Source: Ancistrus triradiatus (Eukaryota; Chordata; Actinopteri; Siluriformes; Loricariidae). Taken from it: a stretch of 64,000 nt of DNA. A program made the position numbers and the translations under genes. The notes under the pieces were generated by a model. It did no database searches, was not told the DNA's origin, and worked only from the letters and a program-made list of their open reading frames with translations. The stretch spans positions 107,178 to 171,177 of the forward strand of contig JAJAGP010001656.1 of NCBI GenBank assembly GCA_025084515.1, in the 5' to 3' direction. How positions within the stretch are numbered: position 1 is the stretch's first letter; each line of letters starts with the position of its first letter. This document shows positions 12,243 to 25,200 of the stretch, one piece after another.

Positions 12243-13257
12243 CTGTATTCAAACGGCCTCCAAGGTCACCAGATCTCAATCCAATAGAGCACCTTTAGGA
12301 TGTGGTGGAACAGGAGATTCACATCATGCAGAACAGATCTGCAGCAGCCGTGTGATACTGTCATGACAGATATGTACCAAAATCTCTTAGGAGTGTTTTT
12401 AGCACCTTGTTGAATCTATGCCACGACGAGTTAAGGCAGTTCTGGACGGAAAAAAGGGCTACTAACAAGGTGTTCCTAGTAAGTCCAGTGAGTGGTTATG
12501 CTTTATTAAGCTGAAAATGAGAGAAGGTAAGTGTGCTGAGCAGGATAGGACAGGCCAGTGCAAGCATGAACACTCTGAGGTTGGAGACAGTCTTCTGGCG
12601 GAAGGCCAGATTATGTATTAGCATGCAGCAGAATCAGACCCAAAACTCTATCTAATTTACAGCTTGTTTTGTAACTGTTCGTTCCTCACACGCATGGAAC
12701 GTTCTCTGTAAAACATGGTAATGATCTGCTGTTGGTCGTCACTGGCTCACTGTGTAACATCTGTCAGTAAGACTTTATTCTGTTGCTCAGCAACTCCTGT
12801 ACCTGCGTAACCTGGATGTGATGTGTGTTGACAGTAAAGTGGTGTGAAAATAAAAGGGTTCCCCAGCGAACTATTTCTGGAAAGTGCAGGGATGTGGAAG
12901 GCTGACGTAACGTTATGGCTGAACAATATGGGGAAAAACAATCACATAAATATTTCAGGGTTTTTCGTGACATGTTGCTACGCTGCAAAAAAGGAAAGAA
13001 AAACATTTTAAAAATTGACCCAGAGGAATTATGAGTCTTTTCTCTTTAAACTAAAATTATGTATTTAATAGACAAAGAAGGACAAACTCCTAACAGGCAA
13101 CTCATTTCAAACAGAGTTTGATCGTAGCATTAACACACTCAGTTAGCGCTGTAGCATTGGATAAAAGTCTTCAAGAAACGTTCCCTTCAGCCCACTGCAC
13201 AGGTTTTCAGTGGGTTTAGATCAGGGGACTGAGACAACAATGTCAAAAGCTTAAGTC

Positions 13258-13675
13258 TGTTATTCTGTCACTTTATTAGGTACACCTCCTTGTTTCTACA
13301 CTCATTGTCCATTTTATCAGTTCCACTTACCATATAGAAGCACTTTGTAGTTCTACAATTACAGACTGTAGGCCATCTGTTTCTACATACATTGTTAGTC
13401 CCCTTTACTCTGTTCTCTAATGGTCAGGACCCCCACAGATCAGGTACTATTTGGGTGGTGGATCATTCTCAGCACTAACGTGACACTGATGTGGTGGTGG
13501 TGTGTTATATTGCTCCACCTTGTAGATGTAAAGTCAGATTCAGTAGTTCATCTGTTGTTGCACAGTTAGTGTTAGTCATCCTCTAGTCCTTCATCAGTGC
13601 TCACAGGATGCTGATGGCTGGACACTTTTGGGTGGTGGACTATTTTCAGTCCAGCAGTGACACTTGGGTGTTTAC
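13258..13675. repeat. High-copy otophysan-type interspersed repeat
   Basis: Diagnostic phrases are TCAGTTCCACTTACCATATA, GAAGCACTTTGTAGTTCTAC and GGTGGTGGATCATTCTCAGC. I know this repeat as abundant in catfishes and characins. A fragment in the opposite orientation lies at 58,725-58,800. It has no coding content that I can detect, and its class is unclear to me. Confidence 0.55.
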
Positions 13676-13780
13676 AACCCCAAATCAGAAGAATTTGGGA
13701 TGATATGGAATATGCACATTAAAAAGCAGCGTTCCTTACATTTGCTTTGATATTAACCTTGATTTCATTCAGACTGTATG

Positions 13781-14784
13781 CAGTGGTGTGAAAAAGTGTT
13801 TGCCCCCTTCCTGATTTCCTATTTTTTGGAACATCAAACCAATTTAAAAATTAGTCAAAGACAACACAAGTAAACACAAAATGCAGTTTTTAAATGAAGG
13901 TGTTTATTATTAGGGGAGAAAAAAATCCAAACCTACATGACCTGGTGTGAAAAGGTGATTGCCCCCTAAACCCAATAACTGGTTGGGCCACCCTTAGCAG
14001 CAACAACTGCAACCAAGTGTTTGCAAAAACTTTGCAGAATTGTTGTAATTCAGCCACATTGGTGGGTTTTCCAGCATGAACGGCCTTTTTAAGGTCATGC
14101 CACAGCATCTCAGTAGGCTTCAGGTCAGGACTTTGATTAGGCCACTCAAAAGTCTGCATTTTGTTTTTCTTTAGCCATTCAGAGGTGGAATTTGTGTGTT
14201 TTGGATCATTGTCCTGCTGCAGAACCCAAGTTAAATTCGGCTTGAGGTCACGAACAGATGGCCGGACATTCTCCTTCAGGATTTTTTGGTAGACAGCAGA
14301 ATTCATAGTTACATTTATCACAGCAAGTCTTCCAGGTCCTGAAGCAGCAAAACATCCCCAGACCATCACACTACCACCACCATATTTTACTGTTGGTATA
14401 ATGTTCTTCTTCTGAAATGCTGTTTCTTTTATGCCAGATGTGATGGGACACACGCCTTTTTGTCTTGTCAGTCCACAGAATGTTTTCCCAAAAGTCTTGG
14501 GGATCATCAAGATGGGTTCTGGAAAAATTGAGACAAGCTTTAATGTTCTTTTTGCTCTGCAGTGGTTTTCGTCTTGGAACTCTGCCACACAGGCCATTTT
14601 TGCCCAGTCTCTTTCTTATGGTGGAGGCATGAACACTGACCTTAACTGAGGCAAGTGAGCCATGCAGTTCTTTGGATGTTGTTGTGGGGTCTTTTGTGAC
14701 CTCTTGGATGAGTCGATGCTGCTCTCTTGGGGTAATTTGGTCAGGAAATCAGGAAGGGAGCAAACACTTTTTCACACCACTGTA
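13781..14784 (-). mobile_element. Tc1-like transposon, family IV
   Basis: CAGTGGTGTGAAAAAGTGTT at the left end is mirrored at the right end (up to 14,782), followed by TA. At 1.0 kb it is shorter than an autonomous Tc1, and most of the DNA-binding N-terminus is missing. The transposase remnant it carries is described separately. Confidence 0.88.
13890..14597 (-). pseudogene. Tc1-like transposase remnant (family IV)
   Basis: The 235-codon open frame has the C-terminal half of a Tc1-type DDE transposase. KYGGGSVMVWGCFAASGPGR lies at about residues 72-91, the second catalytic Asp is in LQQDNDPKHT, and a catalytic Glu remains in PDLKPTEMLW. The expected first Asp motif (WTD) lies in another frame upstream, because of a frameshift near residue 40. 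The C-terminus after about residue 195 also runs out of frame into low-similarity sequence. The helix-turn-helix N-terminus is missing. An active enzyme is very unlikely. Confidence 0.85.
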
Positions 14785-14919
14785 AACCCAAAGGTATTCC
14801 ATGTCTTTTTCTGGTCAACTTTATTTCTTTTGTTAATAAACACCCATTCCTGCATTTCAGCCCTGCAACACATTCCAAAAAGTCAGAGCGAAAACAATTT
14901 AAGGCTAGTTCATTAGTTT

Positions 14920-15162
14920 TATTTAACATCACATCAGCAACAATGGCCATGTTCACAGCAGACACAAGGTTATATCAATACACGTGTCATGGGCCAATTT
15001 AGAGTGACCAGTCAGCCTAGTGCAGGACTGTGGGGGAAAACCGGAGTACCTGGAGTAAACCCACGCAGACACAGAAAGGACCCAGGCCGCTCCACCCTGG
15101 GATTGAACCCAAGACCTTCTTGTGTGAGGCGGCGATGCTACCCACCAAGCCACCGCTGCTTC
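14920..15162 (-). repeat. tRNA-like SINE-type repeat
   Basis: Read on the minus strand, it begins near GGTGGCTTGGTGGGTAGCAT and contains a B-box-like GGGTTCAATCCC. It ends in the phrase that includes CATCACATCAGCAACAA, which recurs at 32.38 kb. It abuts the 3' end of an RTE LINE directly. Confidence 0.6.
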
Positions 15163-15507
15163 TTCTTCTTTCGGCATCTCCCTTTATCAGGGGTCACCAC
15201 AGCGAGTTAAAACGTTTCCACCTCTCACCCTGTCCTCCACGTCCTCTACTCTCACCCCAACTCCCTGCATATCTTCATTTACCCCAACCAAATAACTCCT
15301 CTTTGGTCTTCCTCTCCGTCTCTTGCCTGGCAGCTCCATCGCCAACATCCTCCTACCAATATATCCACTATCCCTCCTCTGCACATGTCCAAACCATCTC
15401 AGTCTTCCCTCTGGAATTTTGTCTCCCAATTTTCCAACCTGTGCGGTCCCTCTGATGATCTCATTCCTAATCCAGTCCACCCTAGACACTCTGTATAATA
15501 AAAACAA
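15163..15507 (-). mobile_element. RTE-type LINE 3' end (truncated)
   Basis: The minus-strand frame 15,187-15,507 carries the C-terminal signature of RTE-clade reverse transcriptases: RLRWFGHVQRRDSGYIGRRM, then ELPGKRRRGRPKRSY, then a terminal CGDP motif. After it comes a short AAGAAGAAG tail (TTCTTCTTC on the plus strand, about 15,160-15,170). The copy is 5'-truncated, as most LINE copies are. A second copy in plus orientation lies at 43.2-44.0 kb. Confidence 0.88.
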
Positions 15508-15920
15508 GAGCAGAACTTTTGTTGTAACAAGATAATTAACGTTGATACTGGGTCTGTGCTTGGTTTAAATAATTGACTGATCGTTGTAAACTGTGTGCAT
15601 ATAAACTATGGATTTGAGGTCAAAAGTTACTTATTCCTTACCCTTTTATTTAATGAATCATGTTGCATTGTGGGATGCAGTACACCATGTACGGTGCTCT
15701 GGGACCAAACAGCAATGTTTGCAGAGAAAACCACGTCGTTCTCACGCTGCATGGATAACATGGGTGTGGGTAGTTAGCACGGTACGCACAAAAACATTTC
15801 CGTGTCATGTAAAACTGCGAACACTAGAGGCCACTAATTCCTCCATTGTCGACTCGTCTTCCATCGGATTTTCCTCAACAAGGAACAAGAAAACTCCAAA
15901 CGGGATTGAAACATATGTCG
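15508..15920. other. Intergenic stretch beyond the cnot6 3' end
   Basis: No gene is recognised. Two overlapping plus-strand frames (15,595-15,777 and 15,608-15,931) have no family motifs. Confidence 0.4.
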
Positions 15921-15922
15921 TT

Positions 15923-18900
15923 TTTATTTGACCATGGGTAGGAAAAAATACAGAGGTGTAGAGGAAACAGCTGACCCTGTTATAAACACATCACTATTCA
16001 AGAAGAGAACCAAGAGAACTGGGAGGAGAAAAAGTAAAACCCAAAACGCCTTGTTTACCATTAGGTTTTTTTAACACTTCCTAATATTAGAATAAAAACA
16101 GCTGCCATTTTTTTCATAACTATATACGTCATATATTTATATATTTAACATTCTTTTTAAAACGTTGTGCAAGTGTTTTGCTGGTATTCCATAAATGGTA
16201 AACAAGAGTTGGTCCAGTGCATCATATATTGACATTACCTAAATATGTATCGACTTCCAGCTGAATCAAACACAATCCTTGCATGACGACTACTACTGAG
16301 AGCAAAGAAAGACAAAATAGAATACAGCATAGGAATGAAGAACATCTATGGCAAGCCAGACATCTCTGCCTAGTCAGTCTGACGGGCTAAAACAGGGTTT
16401 TGTTTTGTGTTTGCAGTCATTATTGCCAAGTTCAGTGAAAGCCGAAATGACCAAGTTTGATTAACTTTATATGGCAAAGGATCACAACTAAACGAGAAGT
16501 GACTGGCTTTCCAAAAGCTGAGGTGAATCAGAAACGTTAAGGAAAGACTAGAAAGAAGAGAAGCAGGGGAACGAGTGTGGATTCAGGAAGCTGGACGTGT
16601 CTGTACTGCCTCCTACATTCCCACTCTAAACACTTTCCTCCCAGTGAGATCTTCTGAAAGAACCCCAGACGAGAGGAAAGACAACAGAGGACAGGGAACG
16701 AGGGCTGTGCTGCCTGCTACGCTTCATACTACCCACAGCTAACCAAATCCACGCCATCAGGCCAGACGGATGCCACATAAAGCTCAAGGTGAAAGCTGAA
16801 GAAATCGCATTTGGTGACAAAATGACAGCTCTTTATTTCTCTGTAACCTTCTCTAGATTCACTGAAGTATTTTTTACTTAAAAGTATCTTGAAGTGAAAG
16901 TCAGCAACCATATAAATCTATAATTCAGTGTGCCAACATCTTTACAAAAAATTTGGTTCTGAGTATTACAAAAAAAGCAAAAACAGGCGAAATGAAAAAG
17001 AATGACAAACAACCATTAGATAGCAATCATGATACACACATCAACACAATTCATGTCAAAGAAAGGAAACGTGATACATAATTTATTCACACTTTACAAA
17101 AATCTCTTTTGAGCTACGACAACACCATCAGCAATCCAATATAATAACCAGACATGTTGCTTTTGATTTAAAAACAACCCAAACAAGAAGGGGTGAGAGA
17201 TAGGAACTAAAAACAGACACCGGCAGCGGTGCCTCGTAATGCCTTGACCACTGCTCAGGAAGTTAAAACTGACCTCTGCCTCACGGCAAAAGTATCTTTT
17301 CATAAAAAGACAGAAAATGGGTAGCTGCACTAGTGATATACAATAAGTGCTTGTCAATCCATTCCATTTTTAAAACATGACAAACTTAGGACAGAAGAAA
17401 GGAACATTTACAAAACACACGGGCCTCTGCGAGTACGTAGGCGACGTAGGTCGGGGTTCGGTAATAGAATCCGACAGGACTAGACCACGCTACGTACGCA
17501 CAGCTCTGGCCGAGAGCAGACGCAGCGAGCATGAAGTCGACGCCACACTTGTCTTTTACAGTAGTAGATGGACTGGGAGCTTTACATTTGGCCTCAGATC
17601 AGATGGCACAACACAAGGAGGGACACAGCCGTGGTCTAGCAGTAGTAAGAAGGTCGGAATCCAAAAGGACATGAGCAACAACCAAAAACGAGGGAATCGC
17701 CTGAGTTGAAGAGGGAGCAAGCGGTAGGTAGAAATAAAACAAAAGCGCGCGAGCCGATTGGTGGAGCAGCTAAAGGGCGACAGCAGGTTAGCTATTACAT
17801 AAAAACCTGAAAGAGCGCAGGGAACTCTCAGTGGTGTCCAGGAGAGAAGTGGCAGTGAGCTTGAAGGTAAGGAGCGGTGAGGCACAACGCTGCACATTTT
17901 CACTGTGTGGAAAGCAAATGGGCTTCGTTAAATGTGCAACCAGAGCGAACCGGGAAATGACAACCTGGACGAGTGCAAATTTATACAGCAAATACATGAA
18001 CATTGGTTTCTTCCTCTGGTGTACATGCTGGTCATTTTGCACGTTTGCCAGGTCCAAACAGAAATGGAGCTTTCATTTACAATACAATCGTTTTTCATTC
18101 AGAGCACAACGTGTGGTATGTACACCAAGAAGAAAGGTCATCAGGTCGTATACAATCATGTCGAGTCCAAAACAAACAACAACTGGATCCTGACAGTGTT
18201 ATGGGAGCCTTTAGATCAGCAAGACATTTCCTGTCAGAGTGAGGGTGGCTAACCTGGCTGTGATCTTCAGCACGGATCCCTTCGTTACTGCTACACACAT
18301 CAATGCCTTGGGCTTTGGAACTGAATTGGGCTAGGATTCAAACACTGGGCACAGCGGTCTCAGAGCAGCTCTTAAACTCTGACCGCACTGGAATCCACAT
18401 AGTCCAGTGGCGTGTTTAGTCTCTGAGGCTGGTGAATAAAATACACCGCTAAGCTGCTGCACCAGGAGATGCCTCGGCATCATACGGAGTGCAAACCCGA
18501 GAGCCTGGTCCGCTCTCGTTCTCATTACAAAGCCCTTTACGCAGCAAGGGCATCATGACAGAATGGAGTAATTAATCATTGCTCTGAAGCTGGTGCAATT
18601 AACAATTCCTATCAAATTTAGCTGCTTGCTCTGAACCGGCCTCACAAAAAGTGCTATGGACCAAAATAGAAATCTGATGAACTCGCTTGGTCTGGACTCC
18701 CTGCTTGTGTCTGAAAAGGTATTGCCATATTTTATATAAAAGCACTGATCATTGTCTTCAGGTAAAATATACAAGGTCTACTTAGAACCATCTGGGTTGG
18801 GATACAGTGTGAAAAAGGTTGAGAACATTAAACTTGTGCCCCGAAAAAAGGGAAACAAACAAACAAAAACAGAAAAGGAACAAAACAAGGCTGTGGTACA

Positions 18901-19064
18901 GATAAGACTGACAAACTCCTGCGTCAGTTAAAATCCATCGGGAATAAAAGTGTAGCCATACCCCAGCTCCTCCTATTGGATTGAGATTTGTACACATTGG
19001 GATTTTCCCCTCTCTCTCAGCCTGCTCAGAGATGGGCAGGAGCTCCCCCTGCTGGCTCGATGAA
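15923..19064 (-). other. cnot6: cnot6 3' untranslated region (probable extent)
   Basis: This sequence follows the cnot6 stop codon on the minus strand without interruption, and I see none of the window's transposon families in it, unlike the introns. Minus-strand AATAAA signals occur at 17,082-17,087, 16,832-16,837 and 15,923-15,928, so several polyadenylation sites are possible. A long, repeat-poor 3'UTR fits a gene of this type. The true 3' end is unknown. Open frames here (for example 17,377-18,252 plus) have no recognisable content. Confidence 0.5.
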
Positions 19065-19277
19065 CTACCTGCAGCCAGGCACGTGGAGGCCATTGACCAA
19101 GGGCGTGAAGGGCAGGAGGAGCTCGAGTTGTGCCAGCAGGGAGAAGTGATCGGAGGGTATGTGGGGGTGCGGGCAGCCGGAGATATTGTTCTCAAGGAGC
19201 CAATGTGGGTCCAGTGGGCCAAGCACACCCAGCACGTTCAGCAGAGGCTGAGAGTAGAAGATGTAATCGATGACGCC
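19065..19277 (-). CDS. cnot6: cnot6 last coding exon (catalytic Asp/His) and stop
   Basis: ATACAG|GGCGTC opens the exon. It encodes GVIDYIFYSQPLLNVLGVLG through CPHPHIPSDHFSLLAQLELL to HVPGCR, then TAG (19,067-19,065). The general-base His in PSDH is intact. Confidence 0.93.
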   Translation of the reverse strand, partial: GVIDYIFYSQPLLNVLGVLGPLDPHWLLENNISGCPHPHIPSDHFSLLAQLELLLPFTPLVNGLHVPGCR

Positions 19278-22200
19278 CTGTATAAGAAAGAAAGGCAAGG
19301 TCAAACTCAACAACTGCACAGTTGTAGCAAACAACTCTACTCTGCAGATAAATTAGACTAACAATTCAGCAGCAAACATGCCACTCAAATCTTAAACGGA
19401 GATCAAAACCGGCCAGGACAACCTGGTATAGGGCTATTGACCAGCAGGTCCAGGGTTCAAATCCCACCTCTACTAAGCTGCCACTGTAGGATCTGCTGGG
19501 CAAGGCCCTTAACCCACAATTGCTTGGACTGGAAGCCTGCATCAATTGCATGTCACTCAGAATAAGACCGTCTGCTAAATGACATAAATGTAAATGCAAT
19601 TAAATCTAATGACACAGACCGTGAGGGTGGTGCTCTACCCTACCTGGTTACATGACCCAGTGAATACTTGAACTGTTAAGGAGCGTTTCTGACCATTTTT
19701 CACAAAATGAGCTACATTCAGCACTGTGCAAAAGTCTTAGGCCACCATTAGATGTTTGAGCAATGGATTATTAACATTCAAACCTTGTCACACAATCTTT
19801 TCCACTCATCTTCGTTAAAATCTTGGCGAGTCTTAGGATACCCTAGCCTTTTCACCCTGTTCCCCTTCCACAAAAGTGGTTTCTGTTACCCATCCAAAAA
19901 GACCAATCCTGAATGGCACCCCGATGACGCTGCCAGATGCTGCTATTGCTCAAGTGTAAGGAGGGGTCACACTAAATAATATCCACTTTAGCCTACAGAA
20001 ACAGTTTTTATTACTGCATACACATTTCCTGTATTTTCTCCTTGCATTCTAATAAAGACTGAGAAAGTTATATAGGGTCATCATAGCATCATTTAAAAAA
20101 AAATAGTCTAGCATCATTATCTCACCAACCTCATCTCTCTCCACCTGTGATGGCAGGATGGATTTCCTCTCATGCCGCCAACTTCACCTCTCGCCCTCGC
20201 CAAGCTTAAAATGTGACAAATGTCCTGCCGGCAATTAAATTCTACCCTTCTTTAAACTGTCACTAGGTGGCACTTTAATCCTACTTTAAACTTGCAACGC
20301 CAGATGATGTACAGCCCTGTCTGTCTGAGGCGTTATATAATGAGGAGACTGGTCACTGGTTGAAATATGATTGGGACTGTAGTACAGAAGTCCCACCCTG
20401 TCATTAGAAAAACCAACAGCATAATAGTAAATGTTTCGGAGAGGAGGGCGACAAGTCTAGAATAATCTTTAAGAATCTTATTTTTCTGTGTTATTTGAAA
20501 AAGAGAGATAGGAGTCTGGTCTTGTATGGCTGGAAATCGTCAACTTAATGGTGGCACAAGACTTTTGCACAGTACTAAACTCTATGTCAGCTCATGCATT
20601 GTTAAAACACAATGTAAGATGTACATATAAAGACGATACATATCACACACCCCTAGTTTTGACTACTATCTCAAGAACCATGAGGTATAGACACAACTCG
20701 TAGTTCCTACATCTTTCCTGTATTCCCTTAACAAACACAGTACTGCTACTTAAATAAAGTGCACAAGTTACCTTAAAGTCGAAAGTGTAGTTGGTGTAAG
20801 GCATCAGGCCGTTCTCATAGGCACTCTTCAGCTTGAAGCCGTGCGTGATCCTGCTGCTGGACGTGCCATTCTTGCCATTACAGTTGAAGTTGGTCAGGCA
20901 GTCAATATAGCGCAGTTCCTTAAAGTCCTTGTGTGTGCTGTCCACACCACCTGTGCTCAGGTACTCCACCACACCTAGGCACAATTCATAAACGCACATA
21001 TCCATAAGGCCGTACGAACAGCCACAACGAGACAGGCAAACAGAGGCTGGCGCGCGCATCCTCATGGGCGTACCAAAACATGCACACAGACCCTACCCGA
21101 GTCAGGCAGCGAGTTGAGGTCGGCACACAGGACGAGTGGGATAGCGTTGGGTTCCCCAGACACCGAGGAGAGCTTGAGGCTACGCGTGGCCTTGTCCACA
21201 ATGTTCTTCACTTCTGAGAGGAACATCATGGTCTGAACAAGCTTCACGTCCGAGTACTCTGGGTCCCAGTGCATGTGGGCATTGGCCACCAACAGCAGTT
21301 GCTTCTCCATGCTAGGCAAGTGTTTCCCTGTGGCAAAACATCAACAATTCATATTTAAAACTGTATTACACAATATCGTCAGTTACAAAAGACCTAGTGC
21401 ACACCACATGAGTTTAGGTTGGTCGAAATTATGGGCTCTTATGGGAAATATGGGTTGCTGTAACCCATCCTAAGCACTTTAGTGTAAAGTGGCGTTTTGT
21501 TACTGAATATGGCCAATTCATGGAAGCAGCGGTTGTTTCATTTGTCAAAGAAACAGGGTGCAATTCTAGAACAAGTATCAAGATTCGATCAGTTTATCAT
21601 CGGTTGCCAATGCTCAAACATTTTCTGTATAAATAACTGTTCATCTTGCTGTGTAAGCATTAAAGTGGCTAAAAGGTAATGTGATGAGCAAAAAAAGTGA
21701 TGGGAAACTCAGGAAAGGAAGAAGAAATAAACAGAACAGTGCTACTTGGCTACATCCAAACCTTCGGATTTATGCAGGTACATGGGCAGGTAAACTCAGG
21801 CAAACTATGTTTTGTTTATTTTCCATTTGAAAAACATGATTTTGACATTTCTGCTCATTGTAATCCACCATTATTGCTTATTTTCTGAATAAATGCAAAG
21901 TGTGTGTCAAATCAGTCATTAATACCAGTACTGAAATTATAGCCTCCAAACATTTCTTATAGCAAACAATCTTTGTTTTCTTACTTTAAGAGCTTATTTT
22001 CCACTTTTCTCTGCAAATACTGTACTGTGCAAGAGTCTTGGGTCTTAATAGTCATATATAGCTATGTGTATGCAGTATTAAACTGCAAACTTGTAGGCTT
22101 AAAGTACTTAGTGCTGCCTCCCCTTACACTTCAACAATAGTAGCATCTGGCAGCTTTATCGGGATGCCAAGTTTACCCTTCTACAGTCCCAAAGAAGCTT

Positions 22201-25200
22201 GACCAGGAATGGTCCTTTTGGAAGGGTAGCAGCCAAGTAGCCATATTTTAGAATGGGGAACAAGGTGAAAGGGCTAAGATATGCAAAGGTTCACAAAGAT
22301 GAAGATCGGCGAAAGAGAGTATTATGGAGTGACAAATCAAAGTTTGCATTTTGGTTCCAGTAGTTGACCATGTGTTATATAATACCATTTCTAAAACAAC
22401 AAATCCAATAGTGGCCTACAACTTTTGCACAGTACTATACGTACACACTGTACATTCCAAATCCTTAAATATTTTGTTTTAAACTACTTAAGATTGTTCT
22501 AGAGGTGTACTAAAACTTGTGGCATGAACAACAAGTGGTCGGAGATCTCATCAGTGCTAAAGGGAACCAGAAACAGAAGCAAGTCCTCTTTGATGGTAGC
22601 TTACAACGCGAACACAAACGGAAGTGAGATCAGTTGCAGTTATTTCGCTTTCAGGTTCACTTTAAAAGCTGAGTTCAGTTCATTTAAAACTAACTACATT
22701 TAGAGCCCATAGAGGGTTCTGGCTATATCGCCCAGCCCTAGATTAAGGCTGTATGTAAGTTTTGAACCTTTGTTCTGTAACATCCATCCACTTAAGCAGT
22801 AGTCTGTACCACCGGCTTTCAGGATCTGCTCATATTTACTAGAGTTTATTCTACCCCATATTTCCAGGACCAAAGACTGCTACACATCACAGCAAGGTGT
22901 ACTTTAAAATATCCAGGAAAAAAAACAAACATTTGGTAAATGTAGCCAAGAGTATGTAAACTGCAGCATAGGCGTTGCAGCAAGCAATGTGATTTGACAT
23001 TAAAGTCATGTAGTGTGCACAAGACTAATCATATGGATGAGAGAAAGAAGTGGTTAAGAACAAACCAGACTGCTCTATCATCTCTTTGCGTAGCTCAAGC
23101 AGTACGGCGACCCCGATGTTTGTCCTTAGTCATCACCCTGTTCAGCATGACCTCTGAGCCCTCGGAGGTTGGCCATGGCTTAGCTGGTTAAACTCCACTG
23201 TGTGTTTCTGTTTTTCAGCACCAGGCTGAAACCTGTGTTCAGGGCACATGCAAGACTGAGTCAGGCGTGCAGACAGGGCCATCATACTGAGAGAAAGCAA
23301 CGGCTATTGGGAGAAGAATTGTGACCCAGGGAATGTAACTACTTCATTCTCGGTCTTATAGAAGACGGCGCAGCCATCCACATGCTTCCGATCAGACTCT
23401 GACATGGTCCTAGCACGTGACTTTGGGCTGAAAAAACCCTCATAACCCTGCTCCTTGAGTTCCACCAGGAAAAAGTTGTAGTACTGCTCAGTCTCCACTT
23501 CCTGTAGATAAAGGTTGTTACCATTACATATATAGGATTTTAAGATCTTGGGTGTTAAAATAAACGTATATGACGTTCAAACTGGATGACTGAAAAGAAT
23601 TATTTAAGTATATGGTCTTTGGATATACTTCACTTAAGCAGTTAAAGCTGCTGTGTGGAAAGTTATCTTGCCATAAAATTTATGAACAGTCATTGGAATG
23701 CCATAGGCGGTCTGGAAGTTCGTCTTGTGAACACGACTTACCCACCTCCGAATGGATACTGTCACCTGCTAACGCAAGTCGTCACAAAGCGCTACTACTC
23801 TCTAACTGGTTCCATGTGCATGACAGTGAGTTCGGTCACCAGATTAGAATCCAACTGCACACCTTCAGGTCAACAAGGACCACAATCTCTAAGGAAAGTT
23901 TCCAGCACCTTGTTAAATGTAAACTCCAAAAATGCAAAGGATGCTCATAAGCAGCAGCTACGCTAAAATGTACTGGACATGGATACATCATTTTATGCAC
24001 AATCACACAATTCTAACTGGAGATTTCACTCAAGGACCTACTGCCATCAAAAATCAGACCTGCCTAAACAACTGCTCTCACTGGCCAAAGGTCAAGTCAG
24101 AACCCTAATAAAAATGCTGAAGCAGGTTCATACCGCTTCATACCTGAGGGAGTTCCACCACTCATCTAATAACCTATGTTTCTATTTCAGTGATGAATGC
24201 TATGCTTGTGTGTGGTGGGGGGCAGACTGTACCTGTAGACTGATGATATCTGCATTGCAGGTGAGGATCTCTTGCATGATAGACTTTTTCCTGTAGTCCC
24301 AATTGAGGGCCCAGGTAGGGCAGTAGCCGTAGAGCTGACGCGTCGCATACTTATCACACAGTACATTGTAGCACATCACTGAGAACAGGGCTAAGATGGG
24401 CAGAGAGCCAAAGATTTCAGGTATAAGATTGTGCCATCAGCACATTTTCACCTGTCCTTATATATATATATATACATATAATGGCAGGGTATTACAACAT
24501 TTTCAGTGTCTGGAACCTCAGTGCACTAACTCAGACTGTTTAAAAGCATTACATATAATAAACAATGGCAAATATATCACAGCAAACATCTTAGGATAAA
24601 ATCCCTGAAAAGGCTTACAGTATGTCAGATAGCAGTGTGTAAGAATGTTTCTCTCACCTGCTGGTCGTGTCCTGTCTGGTTCCTTCAGAGGAACCCAGGA
24701 ACGAGGAGGGGGCTGCTGTTCTGTGGAGACTACAGAAGAGAACTAACATCACAATTGCATCTACAGGCAAATCAACAACAGAAGCCAGCTCATTCAGCTC
24801 CATCAGTGCTCGAACAAGCAGCAGATAATTAAAATAGAAAGATGAGGTAGAAAACAACCTGGATAACCAAAGCTAAATGCACTCCAAATCAGAAAGCCCG
24901 AACAGAGAAAAGGCCACCACCCGCACAGAGAAAAGGCAGATCTGTAGGAGGTGATCACAGAGCAATGGGAACACAAAGTCTTGACCTACCACGCTTAGTG
25001 CCTGCAAGATTGTCCAGCAGGTAGCTCAGGAGTCGCCGCGCGTCCATCAGGTTTCCTGGTAGAGGTTCCATGATGTCCTTGTGTAAGAGGATTTCCTAGA
25101 AAGCAACAAAAAAAAAAATAAATAAAAAACAAGCACTGGTTTATATAATATCAGCTCATCTTCTTACAGTTTTTTTTTCATCAACGACCAAAATGAACAA

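Larger units (their letters stand above)
11143..12494 (+). mobile_element. Tc1-like transposon, family V, copy 1 (host of two nested insertions)
   Basis: The left end carries ACTTTATTAGGTGCACCTGT and the right end the inverse AGGTGTTCCTAGTAAG. The plus-strand interior encodes a decayed transposase: a GKKGDLSGFECGMVV-like N-terminus at about 11,290-11,340, and the CACCAGATCTCAATCCAATA block that encodes SPDLNPIE near 12,262. The frame is broken throughout. A 5'-truncated SINE (11,524-11,655) and a hAT-like MITE (12,055-12,242) interrupt it, so it predates both. Confidence 0.85.
13671..14911. mobile_element. Tc1-like family VI remnant, split by a family IV element
   Basis: The left part (13,671-13,780) starts TTTACAACCCCAAATCAGAA. 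The right part (14,785-14,911) contains CCTGCATTTCAGCCCTGCAA and CACATTCCAAAAAGTCAG. I recognise both as the two sides of one terminal region of a common fish Tc1-like element, now separated by a 1-kb family IV transposon. The remainder of the host is absent. Confidence 0.6.

Noticed and set aside
16000..18300. Several plus-strand frames of 60-126 codons opposite the cnot6 3' region
   Set aside because: No motifs, overlapping frames on both strands, and a 3'UTR explanation suffices.
20643..21065. 140-codon continuous frame with a Cys-rich N-terminus
   Set aside because: It is cnot6 exon 20,772-20,974 read through its flanking introns; the start and end residues are intronic.
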